Source: Streptomyces sp. cg36 (GTDB lineage Bacteria > Actinomycetota > Actinomycetes > Streptomycetales > Streptomycetaceae). Taken from it: a stretch of 64,000 bases of DNA. The notes under the pieces are model-generated. The model was not told the DNA's origin, did not search any database, and was given only the letters and a program-made list of their open reading frames with translations. The stretch's first letter is position 1; the number at the start of each line of letters is the position of its first letter. The translations under genes and the position numbers were made by a program. The stretch lies in NCBI RefSeq assembly GCF_041080675.1, contig NZ_CP163520.1, forward strand, positions 248,001 to 312,000, written 5' to 3'. Of this stretch, positions 32,406 to 41,412 are shown piece by piece.

Positions 32406-33191
32406 TCACTTGTGGTGCGGGTCGATGAGGGTGCCGAGGGCGTCGAGGACGCGTCGCAGGCCGAAGGCGTAGGCGTGGCCGGGGTCGTAGGCGCTGCCGT
32501 GCGCCGCGCCGGCCGCCGCCCCGACCCGGGCGGCCGTGGGGTAGGCGTCCGCGTCGAAGACCCGGGCGAGCAGGGGCGCGTTGGCCTCCCACCACTGCTG
32601 GTCGTCCATCGAGCTGTCGTGCCGGGTGGTGCGGGCATCGGCGACGGCGCGGGCACTGGCCTGGACGAAGGCCAGGAGATGGCTCAGGCAGTCGTCCATG
32701 GTGACGTCGTCGAGGCCGAGGCCGTCGAGCACGGACAGTTCGTGCTCGTACTTGGCCATCTGCCCCGGCCCCAGCGGTGGCCGGGCGGTGGAGACGGCAG
32801 CGGCCCACGGGTGGGACTCGAACAGCGTCATGTTCTCCCGGGCGATCGCGGTGACGCGGTCGCGCCAGGGCTGTCCGGCGGTGTCGGCGCGCGGCATACC
32901 GGCGTAGGCGGCATCCAGCATGAGGTCGAGGAGCTCGGCCTTGCCGGGTACGTACGTGTAGAGCGTCATCGGCACCACTCCGAGCGTCTGGGCCACCCGA
33001 CGCATCGTCAACGCCTCCAGGCCCTCGGCGTCGGCGATGGCGGTCGCCGCCTCCACCACCGCGTCGACGCTCAGTCCGCGTCGCGGTCCGCGTCGGCCGC
33101 TGTCCGTGGTCGCGCGCCACAGCAATTGCAGGGTGCGGGCCGGGTCGCCCGCGCTGGTTCGTTCTGTCGCCACGGAGGCATCTTCTCGCAC
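32406..33191 (-). CDS. TetR/AcrR family regulator, probably leaderless
   Basis: 261 residues from a GTG at 33191. The TetR HTH covers about 35-85 (LSVDAVVEAATAIADAEG, LTMRRVAQTLGVVPMTLYTYVPGKAELL), then a TetR_C ligand domain. On its strand, TATAGA sits 6 nt before the GTG with no ribosome site in between, so the transcript probably starts on the GTG (leaderless); a GTG six codons later is an alternative. It faces a glyoxalase-fold gene across a GTACAATGTAC dyad and is probably its repressor. HTH similar to that of the TetR at 120-878. Confidence 0.88.
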   Translation of the reverse strand: MREDASVATERTSAGDPARTLQLLWRATTDSGRRGPRRGLSVDAVVEAATAIADAEGLEALTMRRVAQTLGVVPMTLYTYVPGKAELLDLMLDAAYAGMPRADTAGQPWRDRVTAIARENMTLFESHPWAAAVSTARPPLGPGQMAKYEHELSVLDGLGLDDVTMDDCLSHLLAFVQASARAVADARTTRHDSSMDDQQWWEANAPLLARVFDADAYPTAARVGAAAGAAHGSAYDPGHAYAFGLRRVLDALGTLIDPHHK

Positions 33192-33200
33192 CCTTTCTCT

Positions 33201-33229
33201 ATACGCAGTACAATGTACGATGTACAGAG
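33201..33229. promoter_or_regulatory. TetR operator region with overlapping TGTAC repeats
   Basis: Contains GTACAATGTAC (33208-33218) followed by a further TGTAC (33221-33225), between the divergent TetR and glyoxalase-fold genes; the -10-like TATAGA of the TetR gene abuts it (about 33197-33202). Binding here would block both promoters. Confidence 0.55.
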
Positions 33230-33259
33230 AAAGTTCGACCGCCACGTTGAGGAGCCCCC

Positions 33260-33649
33260 GTGCAGATCACCGCCAGTGCCGTGTCGCTGAACGTCGAGGA
33301 CGTCGCCGCCTCCAGCGCCTTCCTCATCGAGCACTTCGGCTTCCACGAGGACATGGCCGCCGACGGCTTCGCCTCCCTGACCCGCGACGACATCGGGATG
33401 AACGTCATATTCCTGCGGCGTGGCCTCGCCACCCTGCCCGCCGACCAGCGCGACGAACACGCCACCGGCCTGATCCTCGCCTTCACCGTCGACGACCTCG
33501 AAGGCGAGCTGGCGCGACTGCGCGCCGAGGGAGTCGCGATCACCATGCCGCTCACCGACGAGGAGTGGGGCGAGCGCGCCTTCCAGGTCCGCGACCCCAA
33601 CGGCGTCATCGTCCAGCTCGTCGACTGGAACGCGCCCACCGGCCGCTGA
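33260..33649 (+). CDS. Glyoxalase/bleomycin-resistance (VOC) family protein
   Basis: 129 residues from a GTG with GGAG upstream. VOC-type beta-alpha-beta-beta-beta repeats: ASAVSLNVEDVAASSAFLIEHFGF opens module one, and AFTVDDLEGELARLRAEGV with VRDPNGVIVQLVDW closes module two. VOC proteins include dioxygenases, lyases and drug-sequestering proteins; metal ligands are not obvious at each usual site. Divergent from, and probably repressed by, the TetR gene next to it. Confidence 0.87.
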   Translation: MQITASAVSLNVEDVAASSAFLIEHFGFHEDMAADGFASLTRDDIGMNVIFLRRGLATLPADQRDEHATGLILAFTVDDLEGELARLRAEGVAITMPLTDEEWGERAFQVRDPNGVIVQLVDWNAPTGR

Positions 33650-33734
33650 GCCCACCACGGTTCCGGCCCCGCCCGGCGACGGTGAACACACCCCGGCGGC
33701 ATGCTCCACACCGAAGCACCGCCGGAGCCAACCG

Positions 33735-34817
33735 CTAAGCGAGCGCGAGGAGGTGAGACTCGATCATGCGCAGGGCCGGGCGCAGGCCCGTGGGCCGCCC
33801 CCACCCGGGCGCGGGCACAGTTCCGGCCCAGCCGGGTCCGGCCAGCAACAGGACGGGGTGTCGCCGTGCGCCTTTGACGCCCCATCCGATGCCCGCGATC
33901 CGACGGGCCAGCTCCGGCTGCGCCGTCGTCCGGCTCTGGGACCACAGCACGACCAGGGCGGGGCCGAGCCGGCGCACCGCGTCCGACAGGGCCTCGGCCG
34001 GGAGGGCGGGTCCGAACATCCTCACCGGAAGCCCGCGTTGGGCCAGACCGGCGGCCAGGGCCTCCAGCGGCAGGCTGTGCTGCTCCTGCGGAGTGCAGGC
34101 CAGCAGCGCGGGCGGCAGTCCCGTCCGCTCCGACGGCGCCCCCACCAGGCCACGCAAGGCGCAGGACACCTGCCAGGACAGCAGGTGCTCGACCTCGACG
34201 TACCGCTCCCCGGCGGTCGCCCACTTGCGTCCGACCGCGTGCAGGGTGGGCATGATGATCTCCTCCCACGCGGTGACCAGGCCGTACTCGCTCAGCGCGG
34301 CGGCAAGCCGCTCGGTGACGGCGGGCGCGTCCAGGCGGACCGCGGCACGGGCCAGCCCGCGGCACTCCTGGCGGACGTCGCCGAGCGGCAGGGCGTCGCG
34401 TCCACCGGGTGTCCGCCCGGCACCGGTCGGCGTGCCGGGGAGGCCCGACACGGCGGGGGTGTTGGGCGTACCGGCGGTGTTCGGCGTGCCGGGGGCGGCG
34501 TGCGCGGTGGCGGGCCGGCCGGTACGCACCTCACCCTCCTCGGTCCGCGCCTCCAGTGCCGCCCGCGCGGCTTCGGCCGGGGGAACACCGAGCGCGGCCA
34601 GCCGGCACATCTCCTGGACGGTGGCGACGTCGTCCGGCGTCCACCGCCGGTGCCGACCGTCCTCCCGTCGCGCGGGCCCGATGCCGTAGCGGCGCTCCCA
34701 GGAGCGGATCGTGGCCGGTGACACCCCCAGGGTGCGGGCCACGGCGCCCGTGGTGCGGACGGCACCGGCGCCCTGCTCGTCGTCCGGTGCCGCACCGCGC
34801 GCAGGGGGACTGCTCAT
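33735..34817 (-). CDS. litR: LitR/CarH-type light-responsive MerR regulator (B12-binding)
   Basis: 360 residues. MerR-type HTH near 20-85 (TTGAVARTLGVSPATIRSWERRYG), a Pro/Thr-rich linker (110-145), a helical B12-cap domain (WEEIIMPTLHAVGRKWATAGERYVEVEHLLS) and a C-terminal B12-binding Rossmann-like domain. In CarH and S. coelicolor LitR this architecture binds adenosylcobalamin, and light releases repression. It is divergent from an ECF sigma gene as in the Streptomyces litR-litS pair, which supports the name. The C-terminal lower-ligand His motif (DxHxxG) is not evident, so B12 binding mode may differ. Confidence 0.85.
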   Translation of the reverse strand: MSSPPARGAAPDDEQGAGAVRTTGAVARTLGVSPATIRSWERRYGIGPARREDGRHRRWTPDDVATVQEMCRLAALGVPPAEAARAALEARTEEGEVRTGRPATAHAAPGTPNTAGTPNTPAVSGLPGTPTGAGRTPGGRDALPLGDVRQECRGLARAAVRLDAPAVTERLAAALSEYGLVTAWEEIIMPTLHAVGRKWATAGERYVEVEHLLSWQVSCALRGLVGAPSERTGLPPALLACTPQEQHSLPLEALAAGLAQRGLPVRMFGPALPAEALSDAVRRLGPALVVLWSQSRTTAQPELARRIAGIGWGVKGARRHPVLLLAGPGWAGTVPAPGWGRPTGLRPALRMIESHLLALA

Positions 34818-34850
34818 GGACCCACCGTACGCGCAACGACGCGGGAAAAC

Positions 34851-34958
34851 CGCTGCAAGTCGGCATCGAGCCGTCTGCACGAGGCCGTGTATACGGCTAC
34901 CACTCCAGGTAGTGCCGCATCTTGCTGCCCGCACCGCCCGGCCTCAATCGCTGCAAGT
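34851..34958. promoter_or_regulatory. Repeated CGCTGCAAGT motif between litR and litS
   Basis: The 10-mer CGCTGCAAGT occurs at 34851-34860 and 34949-34958, 98 bp apart, in the 282-bp divergent litR/litS control region. These repeats are candidate LitR operator half-sites or duplicated promoter elements. Confidence 0.4.
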
Positions 34959-35099
34959 GGGTCACCGGCAAATCAATGCAGAAACGCTGCGTCTTGGCCC
35001 GAGCGATCAATGGCCACCACCATGCAGATGCCCGGGCTCACTCTGCCGGCACCCGGGACGCCGCGTCCGAGTGGCGCGGTGCGACGCTGGGAGACGCGC

Positions 35100-35708
35100 A
35101 TGGACACCACAGACATCCGGCTGTGCGCTTCGCACGCGTACGCCAGGACCGGTGACGAGGAACCGGGCGACGCCGCACTGGGCGCCGGCCTGATCCGCGG
35201 CGACCTCCAGTGCTTCGCCGCCCTCTACCGCCGCACCGCGGCCCTGGTCTACACCCTGGCCGTCCGGAAGCTGGGCGACCACGAGGAGGCGCAGGACGTC
35301 ACCCAGCAGGTGTTCATGGCGGCCTGGCGCGGCAGACAGGGCTACGACCCGGAGCGTGGGCCCGTCTCCGCGTGGCTGGTCGGCATCACCCGCAGGAAGA
35401 TCGCCGACGCGCTCACCGCACGGACCCGGCGCACCCTCGTCACCACGAGCCTCGCGACGGCGTACGAGGTCCAGCACACCGACGGGCAGGAGGAGCGGTG
35501 CGTGCACCGCGTGGTGCTCGACTCCACCCTGCGCACCCTGCCCGCCGCCCAGGGCCGGCTGGTGGCTCTGGCCTACTACCGGGACCTCACGCACACCCAG
35601 ATCGCCCAACTCACGGGTCTGCCGCTGGGTACGGTCAAGAGCCACATCCGGCGCGGCCTGCTCACCCTGCGCCGCCGCCTCACCGAGACATCAGCGCCCG
35701 CCGCGTGA
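35100..35708 (+). CDS. litS: ECF sigma factor, LitS-like
   Basis: 202 residues from an ATG with GGGAGA upstream. Sigma-70 region 2 near 45-110 (FAALYRRTAALVYTLAVRKLGDHEEAQDVTQ in part, VFMAAWRG) and region 4 near 140-195 (LAYYRDLTHTQIAQLTGLPLGTVKSH). In S. coelicolor LitS is made in the light and drives carotenoid and photolyase genes. The pairing with LitR and the convergent photolyase-type gene supports this role. No crt carotenoid genes lie in this window. Confidence 0.88.
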   Translation: MDTTDIRLCASHAYARTGDEEPGDAALGAGLIRGDLQCFAALYRRTAALVYTLAVRKLGDHEEAQDVTQQVFMAAWRGRQGYDPERGPVSAWLVGITRRKIADALTARTRRTLVTTSLATAYEVQHTDGQEERCVHRVVLDSTLRTLPAAQGRLVALAYYRDLTHTQIAQLTGLPLGTVKSHIRRGLLTLRRRLTETSAPAA

Positions 35709-35764
35709 ACAAGCGGCCCCACGCATAGCAGCCGGGGCGACACCGTCCTTCTCCCAGCCCTCGC

Positions 35765-37276
35765 TCACTCCGCGCGTGCGGCTTCCTGCGCCAGCAATTC
35801 GTCGAGGTCGCGGAGGCGGTCCAGGCCCCGCACGGCCTGCGCCATCCGCGCATTGCGCTCGAACCGCTCGCGGTGGCGGTGCAGGAAGTTCCAGTACCCG
35901 GACGTGAAGGGGCAGGCGTCCTCACCGACGCGTACGGACGGCTTGTACCGGCACGGGCCGCACAGGTCGCTCATGCGGTCGATGTAGGCGCCTCCGGAGG
36001 TGTACGGCTTGGTGGTCATGCGGCCCCCGTCCGCGTACTGCGACATGCCGACCACGTTCGGCACCATCACCCAGTCGTAGCCGTCGACGAAGCCGCGGTG
36101 GAACCAGTCGGTGACGGCCCGGGGCTCCCAGCCCCGCTGGAGCGCGAAGCTGCCGAGGATCATCAGACGCGGGATGTGGTGCGTCCAGCCGCCCGCCCTG
36201 ACCTGTTCGAGCGTCCGGGAGAGGCAGTGCGCGTCCGTGCCCTCGGGAGACAGCTCCGCGAACCAGTCGGGCAGCGCCCCGCGGTGGCGCAGGACATTGC
36301 TGTCGCGGTACTCGTCGCCGAAGCGCCAGTAGAGGTGCCACACGAACTCGCGCCATCCGGCGACCTGCCGCACGAACCCCTCGGCGCTGTTGAGCGGAGC
36401 GTCGCCCGACCGCCAGCGCGCCTCGGCGAGTTCGACGCATTCGGCCGGGTCCAGGAGGCCGAGGTTGAGCGAGGACGAGAGCAGACTGTGGCTCATCGTC
36501 GGATCCCCGGAGAGGACGGCGTCCTCGTACGCGCCGAACGTGGCGAGCCGGTGTTCGGCGAAGCGGTGCAGGGCGGCGAGCGCCTCACGGCGGGTGGCGG
36601 GAAAGGCGCGCGGCGCGTCCTCGCCGACGAACCGTACGTCGCCGTCACGCGACCAGCGGTCCAGATCCCGGCGCACCTCGTCGTCGATGTCGCTCTCCCG
36701 GGGCCGGTACGGCGGTGGAACGCCCAGGTCCAAGGCGCCGCGCGGCGGTGGCTGCCGGTTGTCGTGATCCAGGTTCCACCGCCCTCCGGCCGGACGCTCG
36801 CCCTCCATCAGCAGGTCGTGCGACTGGCGGACCCAGCGGTAGAAGTCCTCCTGCCGCAGCTGCTTGGTGCCGCGCCCCTCCGCCCACAGCCGGAACTCGT
36901 CGTGCGTCACGAGGAAACCGCGCGCCGGCAGGATCCGTACGGAGGGGAGGGACCGTACGAAGCGCAGCGCCCGGTGGGAGGTGGGGTGATGGACCGTCAC
37001 GGGCGCCTTCCCCACCGCCTCTTCCAGGCCCTGCCGGTAGGTGTCCGCCTTGACGTACCGCACCCGGTCGCCCAGTTCGGCCGCCCGGTGGCGCATCGCG
37101 GAGAGGATCAGATGGGCCTTCGCACGGTGGAACCGCCGTCGCCGGAACACCCCGCGCGCCTCGATCATGAGCAGCGGTGCGTTCCGGCGCGGCCCGCCCC
37201 GCGCCGGATCGGTGAAGTGCGGCCCGAGCTGATCACCGAACAGCCAGTGGACCGCTGCGGGCTCTTCCGCTGCCAT
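35765..37276 (-). CDS. Iron-sulfur bacterial cryptochrome/photolyase (FeS-BCP, PhrB-like)
   Basis: 503 residues from the ATG at 37276, matching the usual 500-510. N-terminal antenna-type domain (VHWLFGDQLGPHF), C-terminal FAD domain (MSHSLLSSSLNLGLLDP, TMS-like). Four Cys at 351, 439, 442 and 455 have the spacing of the [4Fe-4S] ligands of Agrobacterium PhrB (350, 438, 441, 454), a (6-4) photolyase; DLCGPCRYKP and ACPFTSGYWNF surround the last three. It repairs UV (6-4) photoproducts or acts as a blue-light sensor. Convergent with litS; likely part of the light-induced regulon. Confidence 0.93.
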   Translation of the reverse strand: MAAEEPAAVHWLFGDQLGPHFTDPARGGPRRNAPLLMIEARGVFRRRRFHRAKAHLILSAMRHRAAELGDRVRYVKADTYRQGLEEAVGKAPVTVHHPTSHRALRFVRSLPSVRILPARGFLVTHDEFRLWAEGRGTKQLRQEDFYRWVRQSHDLLMEGERPAGGRWNLDHDNRQPPPRGALDLGVPPPYRPRESDIDDEVRRDLDRWSRDGDVRFVGEDAPRAFPATRREALAALHRFAEHRLATFGAYEDAVLSGDPTMSHSLLSSSLNLGLLDPAECVELAEARWRSGDAPLNSAEGFVRQVAGWREFVWHLYWRFGDEYRDSNVLRHRGALPDWFAELSPEGTDAHCLSRTLEQVRAGGWTHHIPRLMILGSFALQRGWEPRAVTDWFHRGFVDGYDWVMVPNVVGMSQYADGGRMTTKPYTSGGAYIDRMSDLCGPCRYKPSVRVGEDACPFTSGYWNFLHRHRERFERNARMAQAVRGLDRLRDLDELLAQEAARAE

Positions 37277-37465
37277 GCCGCTCCGTCCGTAGCCGGGCAC
37301 GACCGCCCGTCTGTCCCGTGCGACCGCCCGTCGTCAATCCAACTGCACGCCGACGCCTCCGGCACGGCACGCCACGCGCGTGGCCCACGGGCTCCGGATC
37401 ACGCCGTATCCGCGGACTGTGAGCCGTCCGTCCGGAGCACCGCCACAGCGGGCCCCGGCGCGGCA

Positions 37466-38395
37466 TCAGGGAATGACGTGTCCGGCGGCGCTGAAGAGGC
37501 GGTACCACTCCTCGCGAGTGAGCGGGAGCTCCGAGCCGGCGGCCGATTCCGCGACCCGGCCGGGGTTCGTGGTGCCGAGCACCACCTGCATGTTCGCCGG
37601 ATGGCGGGTGATCCACGCGACGGCGATGCCGGTGGGGGTCACTCCGTACTTGGCGGCCAGTTCGTCGAGGACCTCGTTCAGCTCCGCGTGGTTTTCGAGG
37701 TCACCGATGAAGACACCGTCGAAGAAGCCCTTCTGGAAGGGCGACCATGCCTGCAGTGTGATGCCGTGCAGCCGGGCGTAGTCGAGCAGGCCGTTGTCGC
37801 GGTCCACGGACTGGTCGAGTCCGCCCATGTTGGCCGCGATCCCCGAGGCGATCAACGGGCAGTGGGTGATGCTCAGTTGCACCTGATTGGCCACCAGCGG
37901 CTGCTGGACGGCGGTCTTGAGGAGGGCGATCTGGCCGGGGGTGTGGTTGGAGACTCCGAAGTTCACGACCTTCCCGGCCGCGTGCAGTTCGTCGAAGGCC
38001 GCGGCGACCTCCTCCGGTTCGACGAGGGTGTCGGGGCGGTGGAGCAGGAGCACGTCGAGGTACTCGGTGCGCAGTGCCGCGAGCGACTCCTCGACGGTGC
38101 GCACGATGTGCTCCTTCGAGAAGTCGAAGAAGCCGGAGCGGATGCCGACCTTGCTCTGGATGACGATCGACTCGCGGTCGGCGGCGGACAGTTTCACGGC
38201 CTGCCCGAAGCGCTCTTCGCAGGCGTGGCGTTCGGGCCCGTAGATGTCGGCGTGATCGAAGGTGTTGATTCCGGCGTCGCGCGCGCTCCCGTATAGGGTG
38301 CGGATGTCCTCGTCCGCGAGCTCGGCGATGCGCATCAGACCCAGGACGACGTTGGAGGAGCGGAGTTCGGTGCCGGGGAAGGCGATGGTCTTCAT
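37466..38395 (-). CDS. Aldo/keto reductase (YdhF/YcsN-like)
   Basis: 309 residues from the ATG at 38395 (an ATG three codons earlier is possible). Catalytic Asp and Tyr are in FDHADIYG, Lys in IQSKVGI and His in LLLHRPD. The form VLGLMRI..INTFDHADIYG matches the YdhF-type subgroup of oxidoreductases. The physiological substrate is unknown. A monocistronic gene. Confidence 0.9.
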   Translation of the reverse strand: MKTIAFPGTELRSSNVVLGLMRIAELADEDIRTLYGSARDAGINTFDHADIYGPERHACEERFGQAVKLSAADRESIVIQSKVGIRSGFFDFSKEHIVRTVEESLAALRTEYLDVLLLHRPDTLVEPEEVAAAFDELHAAGKVVNFGVSNHTPGQIALLKTAVQQPLVANQVQLSITHCPLIASGIAANMGGLDQSVDRDNGLLDYARLHGITLQAWSPFQKGFFDGVFIGDLENHAELNEVLDELAAKYGVTPTGIAVAWITRHPANMQVVLGTTNPGRVAESAAGSELPLTREEWYRLFSAAGHVIP

Positions 38396-38576
38396 GGGGG
38401 CCATCCTGTCGGATTCCGTCGGCCGCCGCTCGGCGGCGGGGCGAGCACGCCAGCCGCTCGTTCTGCGCCGCAGGATCCGGGCGCGGGACTGCGCGGCTCG
38501 CCGGTACGAACCCGCCGGGCGGCCACCGTCACGAGAGCGGCGCTGTCGCTGACATCTGGAAGCGGGGGCGCCTCCC

Positions 38577-39416
38577 TCACTGCAAACAGGCCGCCCGCGC
38601 CACGGCCGCCAGGCTGCGGCGCTGCGCCGCGGGCCACGCCGTGGCCCGCCGCTGGTGGACGGACGCGACGCCCAACAGGGTGCCGTCGCGGGTGGTGACC
38701 GGCAGCGAGATCACCGCGCCCACCTCCGCGTCCACCAGAACGTCCAGCGCCGGGCTGCCCGCGAAGATCGGCGAGGATACCACCTCTTCCACGACCACGG
38801 GTCTGTGGTCCCGGGCAGCCGCCCCGCACGCGGTCTCGCGGTCGGACACCGTCTCGAAGAAGCTCAGGAACGGATGGCGGAATCCCCGCTGCGCCACGAT
38901 CCGCAGGGCCTCACCGGCGGGTTCGTACAGCTGGGCGTTGCCCATCGGAGCGCCGGTGATCTGGAAGGCCCTCGTCAGCACCGCCGAGACCACGGACTTC
39001 CGTCGGCGCCACTCCTGTTCCGGCAGAGGCGCCGTCCGGACCTCCTCGGCGATCAGCCACGCCTCCGGTTCCCGACAGGTCTCCAGCGGGAGGACGACCG
39101 CACTGTGGGCGCGCGCCACCATCAGGGCGCCTCCGGCCTCCGCGGCCGACCGGCGGGCGTCGAGCAGGAGGTCCACTCCCGCCATCCCGCAGAACGTCAC
39201 CCTGCTCAGATCCAGCACGACGCGCTGCGACTGCTCCACCAGCCCGCCCTGGAGCGCCCGGGCGACCACCGGCGCCGACGCGACGTCCAGTTCACCCGCC
39301 ACATGGACGGTGACCGCCCCGCCCGTACGGGAGACACCCACACGTACGTTGCGTGACGGCCCGGCCCACTCCACCAGCTCACCGGCCACAGTCCGCCACC
39401 CATCGCTCATGCCCAT
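38577..39416 (-). CDS. STAS-GAF regulatory protein
   Basis: 279 residues. N-terminal STAS domain (about 25-120: VTVHVAGELDVASAPVVARAL, VVLDLSRVTFCGMAGVDLLL), followed by a GAF domain (about 135-275: SAVLTRAFQITGAPMGNAQLY, ACGAAARDHRPVVVEEV). The loop usually holding the phosphorylated Ser of anti-anti-sigma factors reads CGMAG, so that switch site is missing. It may sense a small molecule or redox state and act in a partner-switching cascade. No anti-sigma partner is adjacent. No clear ribosome site for either ATG (39416 or 39410). Confidence 0.83.
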   Translation of the reverse strand: MGMSDGWRTVAGELVEWAGPSRNVRVGVSRTGGAVTVHVAGELDVASAPVVARALQGGLVEQSQRVVLDLSRVTFCGMAGVDLLLDARRSAAEAGGALMVARAHSAVVLPLETCREPEAWLIAEEVRTAPLPEQEWRRRKSVVSAVLTRAFQITGAPMGNAQLYEPAGEALRIVAQRGFRHPFLSFFETVSDRETACGAAARDHRPVVVEEVVSSPIFAGSPALDVLVDAEVGAVISLPVTTRDGTLLGVASVHQRRATAWPAAQRRSLAAVARAACLQ

Positions 39417-39584
39417 ACGTGAGAACCAGCACGATCACAGAAGAGGACAGTGCGTCAAATATAGCCACCGTGGATTGATTTAGACCAAAAGCTCACAGAG
39501 CCTGCACACGTCCCGTGAGCAGGGCCGTCCCTCCCAGGCCGCTGCCAGGTGCGCACCGGCGTCGTGCCAGATCCCCTCCTCGCG

Positions 39585-40502
39585 TCACCCGACGAGTCGG
39601 AGCCGCAGCTTGAGCAAGGTGAGCGTGTCGAGCCCGAGTCCTCGGCTGAGGAAGTCGCCGAAGCTGCCGTAGTCGGCCACCGCCTGCGCCCTGAACGCGT
39701 CCAGGTAGCTGCCGCGCACCTGGAGCAGGGGGTCGAGCAGGTCCGGGTCCTGCATGAGGCCGGCGGCCTTGATCTGGCTCTTCAGCGCGGCGTCCGATGC
39801 CGCACGGAGCTGATTGCTCAGGAGGTAGTCACCCTCGGACGTGCCGGCCGGGACACCCACCGCGCGCAGGATGGTGTCCGCGAGGACACCCGTGCGGTCC
39901 TTGCCGGACGAGCAGTGGAACAGCGTGGGCTCCTTCGCGTTCGCCACGACGCGGATCGCCGCCCCGAGCGCGGCCCGGTTCGCCGCGTTGGTGACGAAGG
40001 CGCGGTAGAGGGCGTCCATCCTCGCCTCGGCCTTGCCGCCGCCGAGCTGCTGCTCCTGGTACACGGGGTCCTTGCTCCGCACCACCATGCCGATGAACGC
40101 GAACAACGACGTGTCGTCGACCGGCTGAACGACCGAGGTCACGCCTGCCGGCAGCCGGTCGGCGCCATCGGCCTGCGCCTCGGGCGCGGTGCGCAGGTCG
40201 ATCACGCTGCCCAGCCCCAGACCGGCGAGCGCGCCCACACCCTCGGGCGGCAGCTTCGACAGGGTCTCCGCCCGGTACAGCACACCCCAGCGGGTGCTTT
40301 TGCCGTCGTACGTGCGGTAGCCGCCGACGTCCCGGGCGTTGACCGTGCCGGGTACGGCCAGGACCCGCTGGGCCGCGACGGTGCTGGAGGCGGGGTGGGC
40401 GGGGTGCACGGCCGGGGATGCCTGCGCGGTGCCGGACACCACGGGCATCGCCAGCGCCAAGGCAAGCACGGACGTGCTGATGGCGCGTCGTATCGGTGCC
40501 AC
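39585..40502 (-). CDS. Secreted tyrosine-protein phosphatase (Y_phosphatase3 family)
   Basis: 305 residues from a GTG with AGGAG upstream. Signal peptide (RRAISTSVLALALAMPVVS, cleavage near AQASPA). The phosphatase loop HCSSGKDRTG has the catalytic Cys and Arg, and NARDVGGYRT is the conserved entry motif of the MptpB/Y_phosphatase3 family. Such secreted enzymes dephosphorylate phospho-Tyr, phospho-Ser or phosphoinositides; the target of this one is unknown. Confidence 0.92.
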   Translation of the reverse strand: MAPIRRAISTSVLALALAMPVVSGTAQASPAVHPAHPASSTVAAQRVLAVPGTVNARDVGGYRTYDGKSTRWGVLYRAETLSKLPPEGVGALAGLGLGSVIDLRTAPEAQADGADRLPAGVTSVVQPVDDTSLFAFIGMVVRSKDPVYQEQQLGGGKAEARMDALYRAFVTNAANRAALGAAIRVVANAKEPTLFHCSSGKDRTGVLADTILRAVGVPAGTSEGDYLLSNQLRAASDAALKSQIKAAGLMQDPDLLDPLLQVRGSYLDAFRAQAVADYGSFGDFLSRGLGLDTLTLLKLRLRLVG

Positions 40503-40630
40503 GAAGAGGCTCCTTCCATGGAGAGAGCCGGGAACCTAGCGCGTGGATCTTCAGCCTGGAAGGTACGTGCGTGAACCGACAGCCCGGCCGCACACCGTGA
40601 CCGTCCGCCCGCTGTGGCCGTTCGCCCGTA

Positions 40631-41092
40631 CTACTCCACCCACACGCCCTCACGCATCACGACCCTGCCCCGCAGCTCCGGCACTCCGCGCCAGGCACGC
40701 ACGGTCCGCGGCACCACGCGCAGGTACACATAGGGTGCCTCCTCCCCGCGCGGGTCCCAGCCGAACTTGGCCGCGAACGCGTCCGCGGCCTCCGCCGGCA
40801 CCTCCCTCGCGGGACAGCACTGCGCCTCCCCCTGCAGCAGCACCACGTCGAAGGCGTCCGGCAGCGCCAGGCGTACACGCGGTTCCGCACGGACGTTGCG
40901 CACGGTCGCGGAGTTCGCGCTGGTGCACATCCACACGGCCTCTCCGTCCCACAGGAACCACAGGGGCACCTGATGCGGGCCGTGGTCGGGGTGGGCCGTC
41001 GACACCCACAGATCGCGCTCCGAACCGAGCCGTGCCAGTGTGTCCCGCCTGCGCTGCGCCGTGTCGCGGCGCATGGTCTCCGTGCCTTGCAT
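40631..41092 (-). CDS. Pyridoxamine 5'-phosphate oxidase (PPOX)-fold protein, F420/FMN-dependent type
   Basis: 153 residues, a single split-barrel domain: RLGSERDLWVSTAHPDHGPHQVPLWFLWDG (in part) and VWMCTSANSATVRNVRAEPRVRLAL define the PPOX-class F420-binding motif region. Such proteins are F420H2- or FMN-dependent reductases or haem binders; the true vitamin B6 role is unlikely because of the short length. A single gene with the start at the first ATG giving a full domain. Confidence 0.82.
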   Translation of the reverse strand: MQGTETMRRDTAQRRRDTLARLGSERDLWVSTAHPDHGPHQVPLWFLWDGEAVWMCTSANSATVRNVRAEPRVRLALPDAFDVVLLQGEAQCCPAREVPAEAADAFAAKFGWDPRGEEAPYVYLRVVPRTVRAWRGVPELRGRVVMREGVWVE

Positions 41093-41412
41093 GGGTCCCG
41101 ACCCTAGCCCGCGGGTTCGCGGCGCACATGGGGCGCAGGTCGTAGGGCCGGAGGCGGACCGGCACCCGGACCGCGCACACGCCCGACGGGGGTGGACCTG
41201 GAACCACCCCCTTGCCGTGCGAACCCGCAGGGCCCGACCGGACGCGCCACGGCATGCCGATGTAGGCCGCACGGGAAACGCACGGCCCACATCGCGACGC
41301 TGTCACAATTGAATTCACCCTGAAGGAGAATTCATTTCCCCACAAGGAAATAGTGGAGTCCTCACGGGACGCGAGCGGAGACGATACCTCTCGGGCACGC
41401 CCCGCTCACCGA
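41093..41412. other. Intergenic gap with an AT-rich inverted repeat
   Basis: 320 bp without a gene. Near the killer-toxin-like gene's 3' end there is TGAATTC-N11-GAATTCA (41310-41334), an unusually AT-rich inverted repeat for this genome that may terminate that gene or be an operator. Nothing else recognised. Confidence 0.5.
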
